Part shown: in pieces, positions 1-7,201 of the stretch | Numbering within the stretch: position 1 is the stretch's first letter | Layout of the letters: the number at the start of each line of letters is the position of its first letter | Origin: a bacterium TMED198 | Lineage (GTDB): Bacteria; Fidelibacterota; Marinisomatia; SCGC-AAA003-L08; D37C17 | Assembly: GCA_002170735.1 (NCBI GenBank) | Contig: NHIV01000061.1 | Span: 1-10,212 of the forward strand | Length of the DNA stretch: 10,212 nucleotides | Reading direction: 5' to 3' | Program-made: the position numbers and the translations under genes | The notes under the pieces: generated by a model | What the model saw: only the letters and a program-made list of their open reading frames with translations | The model's database searches: none | Told to the model about the DNA's origin: nothing

Positions 1-194
1 AAGGTATTTCCTATTCAGGTGATTTAATTGATTTGGCTTTAAAGGCTGATGTAGTTCAAAAAACTGGAGCTTGGTTCTCTTATAATGATGAAAAGATTGG
101 TCAAGGAAGAGAGAATGCTAAAAAGTTTATTGAGGATCAGAACAAAGTTAGAAAAGAAATAGAAAAGCAAGTCATGGGATTTCTTGGGCAGTAA
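1..194 (+). CDS. recA: RecA recombinase, C-terminal 63 residues (5' end outside window)
   Basis: Reading from base 3 gives 63 residues ending in TAA at 192-194. They match the end of RecA, the ATP-dependent strand-exchange protein of homologous recombination and SOS induction. The recognisable signature is [13 protein letters not shown], then [20 protein letters not shown], close to the E. coli spelling of the same region ([33 protein letters not shown]). This belongs to the small C-terminal domain, which helps bind duplex DNA. The ATPase core lies upstream of the window. The protein stops soon after the helix [12 protein letters not shown], so it lacks the long acidic tail of E. coli RecA. 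The next gene starts 12 bases downstream with no terminator between. Identification is very secure. Only the true start is unseen. Confidence 0.96.
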   Translation, partial: [63 protein letters not shown]

Positions 195-206
195 GTTTTA
201 GCTGAC

Positions 207-911
207 TTGATTCCACATGAGATCATAAGAACATTTTCAAGTCTTTGGTGGGACTCAGTAATAGTTTCTTGTTTTATTATCTTAGTCGTCATAAACATAG
301 GCGTAAACCTTTCAGATAATAAAAAGTTTTTTTTTGGCAAAGCGATAGGCTTGATTTTATTTTTTAATTTCTTTTGCTTTCATTTATACCAATTGTACTT
401 TGGTATTTGGAATGCAAGCTATAGCCTTCCTCTTCATCTTTGTGGGCTTTCTTCTATACTGTCATTTATAATCTTCTTTTTCAGAAAACAGTGGTTATAT
501 GAATTGCTTTTTTATTGGGGAATTCCGGGTGCCTTCCACTCTCTTATGACCCCCGAGTTTACCCTTGGAAAAGAGGGGTTCTTGTTTTACGAATACTATA
601 TTTCTCATGGAGGGATATTGCTTTCAGCTCTATATTGTACTTTTGTACTTTCTTTTAAACCTAGGCTTGGATCATGGTGGAAAGTTTTCCTGTTGTCACA
701 AGTTCTTATTTTAATTATTGGAGTATCAAATTGGCTTCTTGACGCAAATTATATGTACTTCAGTCAGAAGCCTATAGTTGATAATCCTTTTTTGATTGGA
801 GAATGGCCTTGGTATATTTTTTTTATTGATCTTTTCGCTATGGTACATTTTTTCTTAATTTATGTACCGTTTAAAATTAAATTTTATAATAACAAATTAA
901 GTGAGGCTTAG
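207..911 (+). CDS. YwaF/TIGR02206-like integral membrane protein
   Basis: This is a 234-residue, strongly hydrophobic protein with about six or seven likely membrane segments (roughly residues 18-34, 44-66, 76-92, 96-112, 132-150, 157-176 and 200-222). It fits the conserved membrane family TIGR02206 (B. subtilis YwaF-like), whose biochemical function is not established as far as I know. Motifs that support this are LPLHLCGLS (74-82), GIPGAFHSLMTPE (105-117), HGGI (134-137), the NWLLDANYMYFSQKP stretch (175-189) and GEWPWYI (198-204). The His residues in membrane segments are typical of the family. The start is a TTG at 207, because no in-frame ATG occurs before about residue 114 and the conserved part begins well before that. 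No clear Shine-Dalgarno site precedes it, so the start is the weakest part of the call. A run of nine T at 327-335 lies early in the gene. It sits between recA and an exported-protein gene, which says little about its role. Confidence 0.8.
   Translation: MIPHEIIRTFSSLWWDSVIVSCFIILVVINIGVNLSDNKKFFFGKAIGLILFFNFFCFHLYQLYFGIWNASYSLPLHLCGLSSILSFIIFFFRKQWLYELLFYWGIPGAFHSLMTPEFTLGKEGFLFYEYYISHGGILLSALYCTFVLSFKPRLGSWWKVFLLSQVLILIIGVSNWLLDANYMYFSQKPIVDNPFLIGEWPWYIFFIDLFAMVHFFLIYVPFKIKFYNNKLSEA
901..906 (+). promoter_or_regulatory. Ribosome binding site that sets the start of the exported protein
   Basis: GTGAGG lies six bases before ATG 913 and contains the GAGG core of a Shine-Dalgarno sequence. It overlaps the last codons of the preceding membrane-protein gene. 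The GTG at 901 is itself an in-frame possible start. Using it would add Met-Arg-Leu-Arg before the signal peptide and would leave no ribosome site upstream, so ATG 913 is preferred. Confidence 0.6.
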
Positions 912-912
912 A

Positions 913-2430
913 ATGCGGATCATTAGAATTATATTGGCTCTATTTTTATCAAGCTTTGTTTTGTCACAGGAAACTAAGGGTAGTTTTGGAAGTGTTGTAA
1001 TTGATGGAGAAACTTACAACCAGGCTTCAGTTAGGCCTGAATTTAAAGTGTCAAATCTTGCAGTTGCTCTTGATATATATTTCTACTTTAATAGCAAGGG
1101 TATTAAGATGGATACTTGGGATTTTTCTGATGGAAAATCTGCGTACAGAACATTGATTGATAAGATATATTATTTAAAATGGGGTGAGCCCTCAGATAAC
1201 TTTTATTTCATGTTTGGATCTCTCCCCTCAGTAACCATGGGGCAAGGTATCTTGGTTGGAGGTTATTCAAATGCAATCGACTACCCTAGTGAAAGACGAT
1301 CAGGCTTAGATCTTAAGGTTAGAGGGTATGGTGTTGGGCTAGAGGCTATATATAGTGATTTTAAAAAAAATAGTCCTGGCTTAGTTGGGGCTAGGCTATC
1401 TTACGCTCCAATAAATAAGATTGAATTTGGTGTTTCTTATGCAAAAGATATGAATCAGTTTTCAGGCTTGGCTGATGCAGATGAAGATGGCTATCCTGAT
1501 GTTTATGACAAGTATCCAGATGACGAACAGAAGTACAGTGAATTTGAAGAGAATAAAAGTTTTTGGTATGAAAATTACACATCACTCTGTGGTATAGAGG
1601 GTTGCCCCGATATGCCATTTGAAAACTGGTTTGAAGGTGTAAAAGGAAACGAATTTTCCTTGAGCGATCAGGATGAAGACCCCGTTTCTGGCTTTGGTTT
1701 TGATGTTATCTATAAAGCAACAGATTGGCTGAGTGCTTACGGTCAGTATGCATCACTAAGAGGAGAATATTTGGATCCTCTAAATCCTGTAGATAGAGAG
1801 GGCATTGAGCAGAAGTCTAACTTAGGCTATGGCTTCTCATTTCCTGGTATCCATGCAGATCTAGGATTTTTTAGTCTTAGAGCTGAATATCGCCAATCAT
1901 CAAGAGGGTTTACATTTGGATATTGGGACAGATCCTATGAAACTAATAGAGTTCAAGTAGCCGTAGAAGAGGGCGGAGATAATTCAATTATAACCAAGGA
2001 AAGTCAGCTCTATAATTTTGGAGAACTAAAAGGATTTTTTGTTCAGTTTAATAGCAGTCTTTTAAATGCAATAAATTTTGATATGAGCTATCAAGATATG
2101 TCTGGAGAGAAATGGGAGAATTCAAATTCAGATGACTTGGGGGTCTATGTTGAAGATTCAAATAAATCATTCACAGCTGTTTTATCAATTCTACCTTCAT
2201 TTATCCCAAAAGTAAATAAATTGGAAGCCTTTTATCAACAAAAGAACGTTCCAAATCCATTTGATTTTGTGCAGGACCTTTCAACTATTAGCGGAGTAAG
2301 TGCTTCAGTTGAAATGACAGGAGGTATGGTTCTTGTTTATACTCAAACAACTTCTTATATTAAAAATCTTGATTCTGGCTCTCTAGAGCCTGTTACATCT
2401 GTAAATATTGAAACTCAAATGTCATTTTAA
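913..2430 (+). CDS. Exported protein, probable outer-membrane beta-barrel, with acidic Ca-binding-like insert
   Basis: This is a 505-residue protein. Residues 1-18 form a signal peptide (MRIIRIILALFLSSFVLS) followed by Gln, a likely signal peptidase I cut before Gln19. The mature part alternates polar and aromatic residues in short strands rich in Tyr, Phe and Gly (for example LDIYFYFNSKG, YGVGLEAIYSDF, FSLRAEYRQS). The last residue is Phe, as expected for an outer-membrane beta-barrel recognised by BamA. Between strands, residues 187-205 spell ADADEDGYPDVYDKYPDDE, a D-x-D-x-D-G-x-x-D calcium-loop pattern like thrombospondin type 3 repeats. An acidic, aromatic stretch follows with two cysteines (C226, C231) that could form a disulfide. 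This probably makes one long surface loop. I do not recognise the family. It has some flavour of the large uncharacterised FCB outer-membrane proteins. It starts one base after the preceding stop codon, and alaS follows after 4 bases. A substrate or partner cannot be named. Confidence 0.75.
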   Translation: MRIIRIILALFLSSFVLSQETKGSFGSVVIDGETYNQASVRPEFKVSNLAVALDIYFYFNSKGIKMDTWDFSDGKSAYRTLIDKIYYLKWGEPSDNFYFMFGSLPSVTMGQGILVGGYSNAIDYPSERRSGLDLKVRGYGVGLEAIYSDFKKNSPGLVGARLSYAPINKIEFGVSYAKDMNQFSGLADADEDGYPDVYDKYPDDEQKYSEFEENKSFWYENYTSLCGIEGCPDMPFENWFEGVKGNEFSLSDQDEDPVSGFGFDVIYKATDWLSAYGQYASLRGEYLDPLNPVDREGIEQKSNLGYGFSFPGIHADLGFFSLRAEYRQSSRGFTFGYWDRSYETNRVQVAVEEGGDNSIITKESQLYNFGELKGFFVQFNSSLLNAINFDMSYQDMSGEKWENSNSDDLGVYVEDSNKSFTAVLSILPSFIPKVNKLEAFYQQKNVPNPFDFVQDLSTISGVSASVEMTGGMVLVYTQTTSYIKNLDSGSLEPVTSVNIETQMSF

Positions 2431-2434
2431 AATT

Positions 2435-5023
2435 ATGAATATTCCCTCAAGTTTAATTAGGAAACAGTTTATTGATTTTTTCAAGGCAAAGCAACATACC
2501 TTTATTAAAAGTGCGCCAGTTGCTCCAAATGATGACCCAACGCTGTTGTTTACAAATGCAGGCATGAATCAATTTAAGCCTATATTCCTGGATCAGCAAA
2601 AACCGACAAGCCCAAGAGCAGTTAACTATCAAAAGTGCATAAGAGTAAGTGGTAAGCATAATGATCTTGAGGAGGTTGGCGTTGATGATTATCATCATAC
2701 TTTCTTTGAAATGTTAGGCAATTGGTCATTTGGGGACTATTACAAGGAAGATGCAATAACCTGGGCTTGGGAACTTATTACAAAGGTTTGGAAAATGGAC
2801 AAAAGAAGGCTTTGGGTGTCTATTTATAAAGAAGACGAGGAATCAAAAACAATTTGGCTTGAAAAAACAGATATACCAGAAAATAGAGTTCTAAAGTTTG
2901 GTAAAAAAGATAACTTTTGGGAGATGGGGGATACTGGGCCCTGTGGTCCCTGTACAGAGATTCATTACTATGTAGGAGATGATATTTCAGGCCAATCAAG
3001 TAAAGGCGTTAATTGTGAGGATGATTATAGAGAGTTTTGGAATTTAGTTTTCATCCAATACAATAGAGATTCTAATGGGAGCCTAAATGATCTTCCAAAT
3101 AAGCACGTTGATACTGGTGCAGGCTTTGAAAGAGTTGTGTCTATAATGAACCTTAAGAAGTCAAATTATGAAACAGATTTATTTGTTCCATTAATAGAGG
3201 AAATTGAAAAGATATCAGGAAAAAGCAAGGATTTTGAAAGCGGGGTTGCTCACAGAGTAATATCTGATCATATAAGAATGCTTGGGTTTTCACTTGCAGA
3301 TGGAGCCATTCCAGGCAGTGATGGCAGAGGCTACGTTTTAAGGCGAATATTACGTAGAGCTTCAAGATTTGGAAGAACTTTAGGGCTAAAAGATCCATTT
3401 CTGTATAAGTTAGTTGAGGTATTATCTGATACTATGGGGGAATTTTATGCTGAACTAGAGGATAATAAAGATTATATCAAAAAAATAATTTTAAAAGAAG
3501 AGGAAAGTTTTGGTCTAACCTTAGACAAAGGTCTTGAGGTGTTTTCTTCAATAGTAAAAGATACTCATGAAAAGGATGAGATAAGCGGTCAAAATGCTTT
3601 TAAGCTTTATGACACTTATGGTTTTCCACTTGATCTAACAGAGCTTCTAGCTAGAGAAAAAAATCTTACGGTTGATAGAGCTGGATTTGAATTTTGCATG
3701 GATGAACAAAGAGCTCGAGGAAAAAAATCCTCAAAGTTTTCTAGTAATAAATCAACTAAGGATTGGATTGAAGTTTTAAAAGTTGCTCATTCAGATTTTT
3801 TAGGATATGAAGAAGAATCCTGTTTGTCTAAGGTTGCTATGTTTAGACTTGATGGAGGCAAAGCAGAGATTGTTTTGGATCAGACGCCATTTTATGCGGA
3901 GTCTGGAGGTCAGGTTGGAGATAAAGGGGTTCTTAGATCAGACACTTTTTATGCTAACGTTTTTGACACTCAGAAAACAGGTGACAAAATTATACATTTT
4001 TGTATAGTTAAAAAGGGTGATATTAGAAGTCAAACAGAAGTCATTTCAGAAATTGACCATATAAGGAGAAATAATATAAAACTTAATCATACAGCTACAC
4101 ATCTTCTTCATAGCGCATTAAAAGAGGTTCTTGGAAAGCATGTTCAGCAGGCAGGTTCATTGGTAGATGAAGATAAGCTCAGGTTTGACCTTACGCATTA
4201 TGAAAAACTATCTCAAGAAGAAATATCAATGATTGAAATGATTGTAAATAGAGAGATCTTAAAAAATATCTTGCTTTCTACTGATACTAAGAGTTTTGAT
4301 GATGCAAAAAGTGAAGGAGCCCAGGCCTTGTTTGGAGAGAAATATGGCGATTTAGTTAGAGTTGTTGACATCCCTGGGTTTTCAATGGAGCTTTGTGGTG
4401 GAACTCATGTTTCAAGAACAGGAGATATTGGCAGCTTTAAGATTTCAAAAGAATCATCACTTGCATCAGGAATAAGGAGAATTGAGGCTGTGACAGGCTT
4501 AATGGCAGTTGAAAGAGCTAATGAAGTTTCAAGTCAAATAAATGATTTAAAAAATGTATTAAGCTGTTCATCAGATTCCCTTTTAATTGAAATCAATAAC
4601 TTGATTCATTCAAACAAAAGTTATTTAAAAGAAATTTCAAGACTTAGAAGAATTGAAGATAGGCAGAAAGTAAAGATTATGGTTGATGGAGCAGAAGAAA
4701 TTAATGGCTGCAAGGTAATAGTCGGCTCATTAGAACAAACAGAAAACCTTAAAAGTTTTGGTCAGGATTGTATAGATCAATCAAAATCACCAACCATCCT
4801 ACTAATTGGCAATATAAAAGATAAGGCTCCACTAGTTGTATGCGCTGTATCAAATGATATGGTTAAAAAAGTCAATGCCGCTGAAATTGCAAAGAGTGTT
4901 TCTAAAGTACTTGGTGGAGGCGGAGGTGGAAAGCCAGGAATAGCGACTGCAGGAGGTAGAAAACCTGAAGCTCTTGATGAGGCCTTAAAAGTTGGATATA
5001 ACGAAATAATATCAAGGATATGA
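2435..5023 (+). CDS. alaS: Alanine--tRNA ligase
   Basis: This 862-residue protein charges tRNA-Ala with alanine in the cytoplasm and hydrolyses mischarged Ser- and Gly-tRNA-Ala. Its length is normal for the family (E. coli 876). The class II aminoacylation core is at the N-terminus: KCIRVSGKHNDLEEVG at about 67-82, HHTFFEMLGNWSFGDYYK at 87-104, GDTGPCGPC at 165-173, then VDTGAGFERV and DGRGYVLRRILRRA. The editing domain has the zinc ligands HTATH (552-556) and CGGTH (654-658), correctly spaced. The C-terminal C-Ala domain carries the Gly-rich stretch at 827-841 (GGGGGGKPGIATAGG). All catalytic and metal residues I looked for are present. ATG 2435 is chosen because it gives the usual short N-terminus. 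The earlier in-frame TTG at 2408 would overlap the previous gene. No clear Shine-Dalgarno site precedes the ATG. The stop overlaps the gcvPB start by 4 bases. Confidence 0.97.
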   Translation: MNIPSSLIRKQFIDFFKAKQHTFIKSAPVAPNDDPTLLFTNAGMNQFKPIFLDQQKPTSPRAVNYQKCIRVSGKHNDLEEVGVDDYHHTFFEMLGNWSFGDYYKEDAITWAWELITKVWKMDKRRLWVSIYKEDEESKTIWLEKTDIPENRVLKFGKKDNFWEMGDTGPCGPCTEIHYYVGDDISGQSSKGVNCEDDYREFWNLVFIQYNRDSNGSLNDLPNKHVDTGAGFERVVSIMNLKKSNYETDLFVPLIEEIEKISGKSKDFESGVAHRVISDHIRMLGFSLADGAIPGSDGRGYVLRRILRRASRFGRTLGLKDPFLYKLVEVLSDTMGEFYAELEDNKDYIKKIILKEEESFGLTLDKGLEVFSSIVKDTHEKDEISGQNAFKLYDTYGFPLDLTELLAREKNLTVDRAGFEFCMDEQRARGKKSSKFSSNKSTKDWIEVLKVAHSDFLGYEEESCLSKVAMFRLDGGKAEIVLDQTPFYAESGGQVGDKGVLRSDTFYANVFDTQKTGDKIIHFCIVKKGDIRSQTEVISEIDHIRRNNIKLNHTATHLLHSALKEVLGKHVQQAGSLVDEDKLRFDLTHYEKLSQEEISMIEMIVNREILKNILLSTDTKSFDDAKSEGAQALFGEKYGDLVRVVDIPGFSMELCGGTHVSRTGDIGSFKISKESSLASGIRRIEAVTGLMAVERANEVSSQINDLKNVLSCSSDSLLIEINNLIHSNKSYLKEISRLRRIEDRQKVKIMVDGAEEINGCKVIVGSLEQTENLKSFGQDCIDQSKSPTILLIGNIKDKAPLVVCAVSNDMVKKVNAAEIAKSVSKVLGGGGGGKPGIATAGGRKPEALDEALKVGYNEIISRI

Positions 5024-6483
5024 TTGAAAAGAATACAAAGTTAATTTTTGAAAAAAGCGGTACTGGCAAGAGGGGTTATAGTTTGCCCCCTTTAGATGTA
5101 CCAGAAGTTAAGCTTGAAGAGATGATTGAGGAAGATTTGATTCGAAATGAAATTCCACTTTTGCCTGAACTTTCTGAACCTGAAGTCGTAAGGCACTATG
5201 TGAATTTATCAATGAAAAACCATAATGTTGATAAAGATTTTTATCCATTAGGGTCTTGCACGATGAAATATAATCCTAAAATAAACGATAAAATCGCTTC
5301 AATTCCTGGATTCTCAATGCTTCATCCTCTTATGCCGGAACATTCAGTTCAAGGCTCATTAGAGTTGATGTATAGATTGGAAGGTTTTTTAAAGGAAATT
5401 ACTGGTATGCATAGAGTAACTTTGCAACCCTCTGCAGGATCACAGGGAGAGCTGGTAGGACTATTGATTATGAAGAAATACCATAATCACAAGAAAAACA
5501 TTAAGAAGTATATCTTAATCCCAGAGAGTGCACATGGTACAAACCCTGCAAGTGTAATACTGGCGGGATACGATGTTATATCTCTAAAATCTGATTCTAG
5601 AGGAAGAGTAGATATTAATGATTTAAAATCAAAAATGAATTCAGATGTTGCAGGAATGATGCTAACTCAGCCAAATACGCTTGGATTATTTGAAGATCAA
5701 ATTGAAGAGATATGTAAAATTGTTCATAGTTTTGATGGCTTGATGTATATGGATGGAGCGAATTTAAATGCGCTAATTGGTTTGGCTAGGCCTTTTGACA
5801 TGGGCTTTGACATTGCGCATTTAAATCTACATAAAACATTTTCGACTCCTCATGGAGGTGGGGGGCCAGGTGCAGGCCCAATAGCTGTAACAGAGGAGTT
5901 ATCTAGATTCCTGCCATCCCCAACAATTGACAAAAGAAAGAATGGAACATATTTTTTAAATTTTAAACTAGATGATAGCATTGGAAGAATTCACTCTTTT
6001 TATGGTAATTTTGGGATACTAGTTAGAGCATTTGTATACATTTTGTCAATGGGATCTGATGGCCTTTGTGAAATGACGAGATGTGCTATCATAAATGCAA
6101 ACTATCTAAAAAAGAAACTTGAAAAGTATTACAATATTCCTTACGGAGATGGAACTCTCCATGAATTTGTTATATCCGCGGACAAGCAAAAAGAAAGAGG
6201 TGCAAAAGCTTTAGATATTGCTAAAGCTTTGTTAGATAGTAATTTTCATGCTCCAACAGTCTATTTCCCTACTACAGTGCCTGAATCTATAATGATTGAG
6301 CCAACTGAGTCTGAATCAAAGCAGACTCTAGATAGATTTATCGATTCGATGATAGATATTGATAAGAAAATTAGTACAGATATAGATAAAATAAAGTCTA
6401 TGCCAAGAAATACTCCAGTAAGAAGATTAGATGAGGCAAAGGCAAATAGAGAACTAAACCTAAAGTATGAGGTGTCAGAATGA
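5020..6483 (+). CDS. gcvPB: Glycine dehydrogenase (decarboxylating) subunit 2
   Basis: This 487-residue protein is the C-terminal-type subunit of the two-subunit P-protein of the glycine cleavage system. That enzyme is PLP-dependent. It decarboxylates glycine and passes the aminomethyl group to lipoyl-GcvH. Family landmarks are KDFYPLGSCTMKYNPKIND (72-90), QPSAGSQGEL (136-145), AHGTNPAS (171-178) and the cofactor loop LNLHKTFSTPHGGGGPGAG, where Lys272 is the expected PLP Schiff-base lysine. Length is typical for the split form, as against about 950 residues for the fused GcvP. The partner gcvPA and the gcvT and gcvH genes are not in this window. The ATG overlaps the alaS stop as ATGA at 5020-5023, so translation is probably coupled. 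The AAGGA just upstream is too close to be a good ribosome site. The product runs through to its normal C-terminus (RRLDEAKANREL) with no damage. Confidence 0.96.
   Translation: MIEKNTKLIFEKSGTGKRGYSLPPLDVPEVKLEEMIEEDLIRNEIPLLPELSEPEVVRHYVNLSMKNHNVDKDFYPLGSCTMKYNPKINDKIASIPGFSMLHPLMPEHSVQGSLELMYRLEGFLKEITGMHRVTLQPSAGSQGELVGLLIMKKYHNHKKNIKKYILIPESAHGTNPASVILAGYDVISLKSDSRGRVDINDLKSKMNSDVAGMMLTQPNTLGLFEDQIEEICKIVHSFDGLMYMDGANLNALIGLARPFDMGFDIAHLNLHKTFSTPHGGGGPGAGPIAVTEELSRFLPSPTIDKRKNGTYFLNFKLDDSIGRIHSFYGNFGILVRAFVYILSMGSDGLCEMTRCAIINANYLKKKLEKYYNIPYGDGTLHEFVISADKQKERGAKALDIAKALLDSNFHAPTVYFPTTVPESIMIEPTESESKQTLDRFIDSMIDIDKKISTDIDKIKSMPRNTPVRRLDEAKANRELNLKYEVSE
6469..6474 (+). promoter_or_regulatory. 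Ribosome binding site of ridA
   Basis: GAGGTG lies five bases upstream of ATG 6480, inside the end of gcvPB. It gives ridA its own ribosome site in addition to coupling through the ATGA overlap, and it supports the chosen start. Confidence 0.55.
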
Positions 6484-6857
6484 AAAAAATTGTTTCTACG
6501 GATAAATATCCGGCAACAATAGGGGCGTATTCACAAGGTGTTGAAAAAAATGGAATTCTTTATACTTCCGGGCAAATTCCAATAGACCCTTTGACAGGCA
6601 AATTGATTACAGGAGATTTTTCAAAACAAGTTCAAATTGTTCTAAGTAATTTAAGAATAATTATTGAGGAAGGTGGCTTTACTGTTGACAATATAGTTAA
6701 AACAACTGTATTTCTGAAAGATTTAGATAATTTTAAAACTGTAAATGAAGCTTATAAAGAGTTTTTTAAAAATGATTTTCCAGCAAGATCTGCAGTTGAA
6801 GTTTCAAAGCTTCCTTTAAATGCAGATATTGAGATAGAGGCAGTTTGTATAAAATGA
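6480..6857 (+). CDS. ridA: RidA family 2-iminobutanoate/2-iminopropanoate deaminase
   Basis: This 125-residue protein of the RidA/YjgF/UK114 family is the usual length (E. coli 128). RidA trimers hydrolyse reactive enamine/imine intermediates made by PLP enzymes such as threonine and serine dehydratases. This prevents 2-aminoacrylate damage to other PLP enzymes. The start AYSQGVEKNGILYTSGQIP holds Tyr17 and Gly31. The active-site Arg is R103 in PARSAVEVSKLP, and E120 lies in IEIEAVCIK. The Arg carboxylate-binding residue marks the true RidA (deaminase) subfamily rather than the Rid paralogues that lack it. The Cys that follows Arg-Ser in the E. coli protein is Ala here. The ATG overlaps the gcvPB stop by 4 bases and the stop overlaps the next ATG by 4 bases. 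Its direct fusion to a PLP-enzyme gene fits a protective role, but that link is inference. Confidence 0.95.
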   Translation: MKKIVSTDKYPATIGAYSQGVEKNGILYTSGQIPIDPLTGKLITGDFSKQVQIVLSNLRIIIEEGGFTVDNIVKTTVFLKDLDNFKTVNEAYKEFFKNDFPARSAVEVSKLPLNADIEIEAVCIK

Positions 6858-7201
6858 AAAAAACAGCTCTATTGTTATTTACCTCATTTTTACTTTCACA
6901 GAACATTCATATTGATTCTTTGAAGATCAAAGATCCTAGTTTAGCATGGAAAATCGGCCTTTTACCAGGAATGGGTCAATTTTATAATAATCAATATTTG
7001 AAGGGAGCTTTGTTGTTAGGTCTAGAATCTAAATTAATTTATGAATTTTCATTTAATTATTTAAAATATGCAGTTGATAAAAGAAATGATATAGCTTGGC
7101 TCATTGTTGGGCTGTATGCATATGGACTTCTTGATGCATATGTTGAGGCTCACCTTTCCACCTTTCCAAAAAAAGATATTAGCTCAAAGGAGAAAAACTA
7201 A
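6854..7201 (+). CDS. Small secreted or membrane-anchored DUF5683-like protein
   Basis: This 115-residue protein has an N-terminal signal peptide (MKKTALLLFTSFLLS, then Gln16), very like the leader of the 505-residue exported protein earlier in the window. The body contains AWKIGLLPGMGQFYNNQYLKG (31-51), a hydrophobic stretch around 52-66, a probable membrane segment at about 81-97 and DAYVEAHL (94-101). The combination of an LPGxGQFYN-x-x-YxKG motif and a terminal DAYVxAHL is what I associate with the DUF5683 group of FCB bacteria, whose function is unknown. The C-terminus is short and Lys-rich. The ATG overlaps the ridA stop as ATGA. A farther upstream TTG (6845) would spoil the signal peptide. 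The stop abuts the purF start with no gap. Confidence is good that it is a real, exported gene and moderate for the family name. Confidence 0.75.
   Translation: MKKTALLLFTSFLLSQNIHIDSLKIKDPSLAWKIGLLPGMGQFYNNQYLKGALLLGLESKLIYEFSFNYLKYAVDKRNDIAWLIVGLYAYGLLDAYVEAHLSTFPKKDISSKEKN
7186..7192 (+). promoter_or_regulatory. Strong ribosome binding site of purF
   Basis: AAAGGAG lies nine bases before ATG 7202, within the last codons of the preceding small gene. It is the best Shine-Dalgarno match I noticed in the window. It fixes the start at MCGVIG, which places the catalytic Cys directly after the initiator Met. Confidence 0.7.

Noticed and set aside
195..206. Terminator or promoter after recA
   Set aside because: Only 12 bases separate the two genes and no hairpin with a T tract fits in them.
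137..340. Open frame of 67 codons on the minus strand
   Set aside because: It overlaps the recA end and the membrane protein gene antisense, and its product has no recognisable motif.
901..912. GTG 901 as the start of the exported protein
   Set aside because: It adds four residues before a good signal peptide. The same bases serve better as the ribosome site for ATG 913.
1391..1618. Open frame of 75 codons on the minus strand inside the exported protein gene
   Set aside because: His-rich composition is what antisense reading of Asp-rich coding gives. No ribosome site or family signal was seen.
2453..2698. Open frame of 81 codons on the minus strand at the start of alaS
   Set aside because: It lies entirely inside a secure alaS coding region and looks like a shadow.
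3153..3398. Open frame of 81 codons on the minus strand inside alaS
   Set aside because: It is antisense to the conserved DGRGYVLRR region of AlaS and has no independent support.
3807..4007. Open frame of 66 codons on the plus strand inside alaS
   Set aside because: It is an alternate-frame shadow of the AlaS editing-domain region, which is intact in its own frame.
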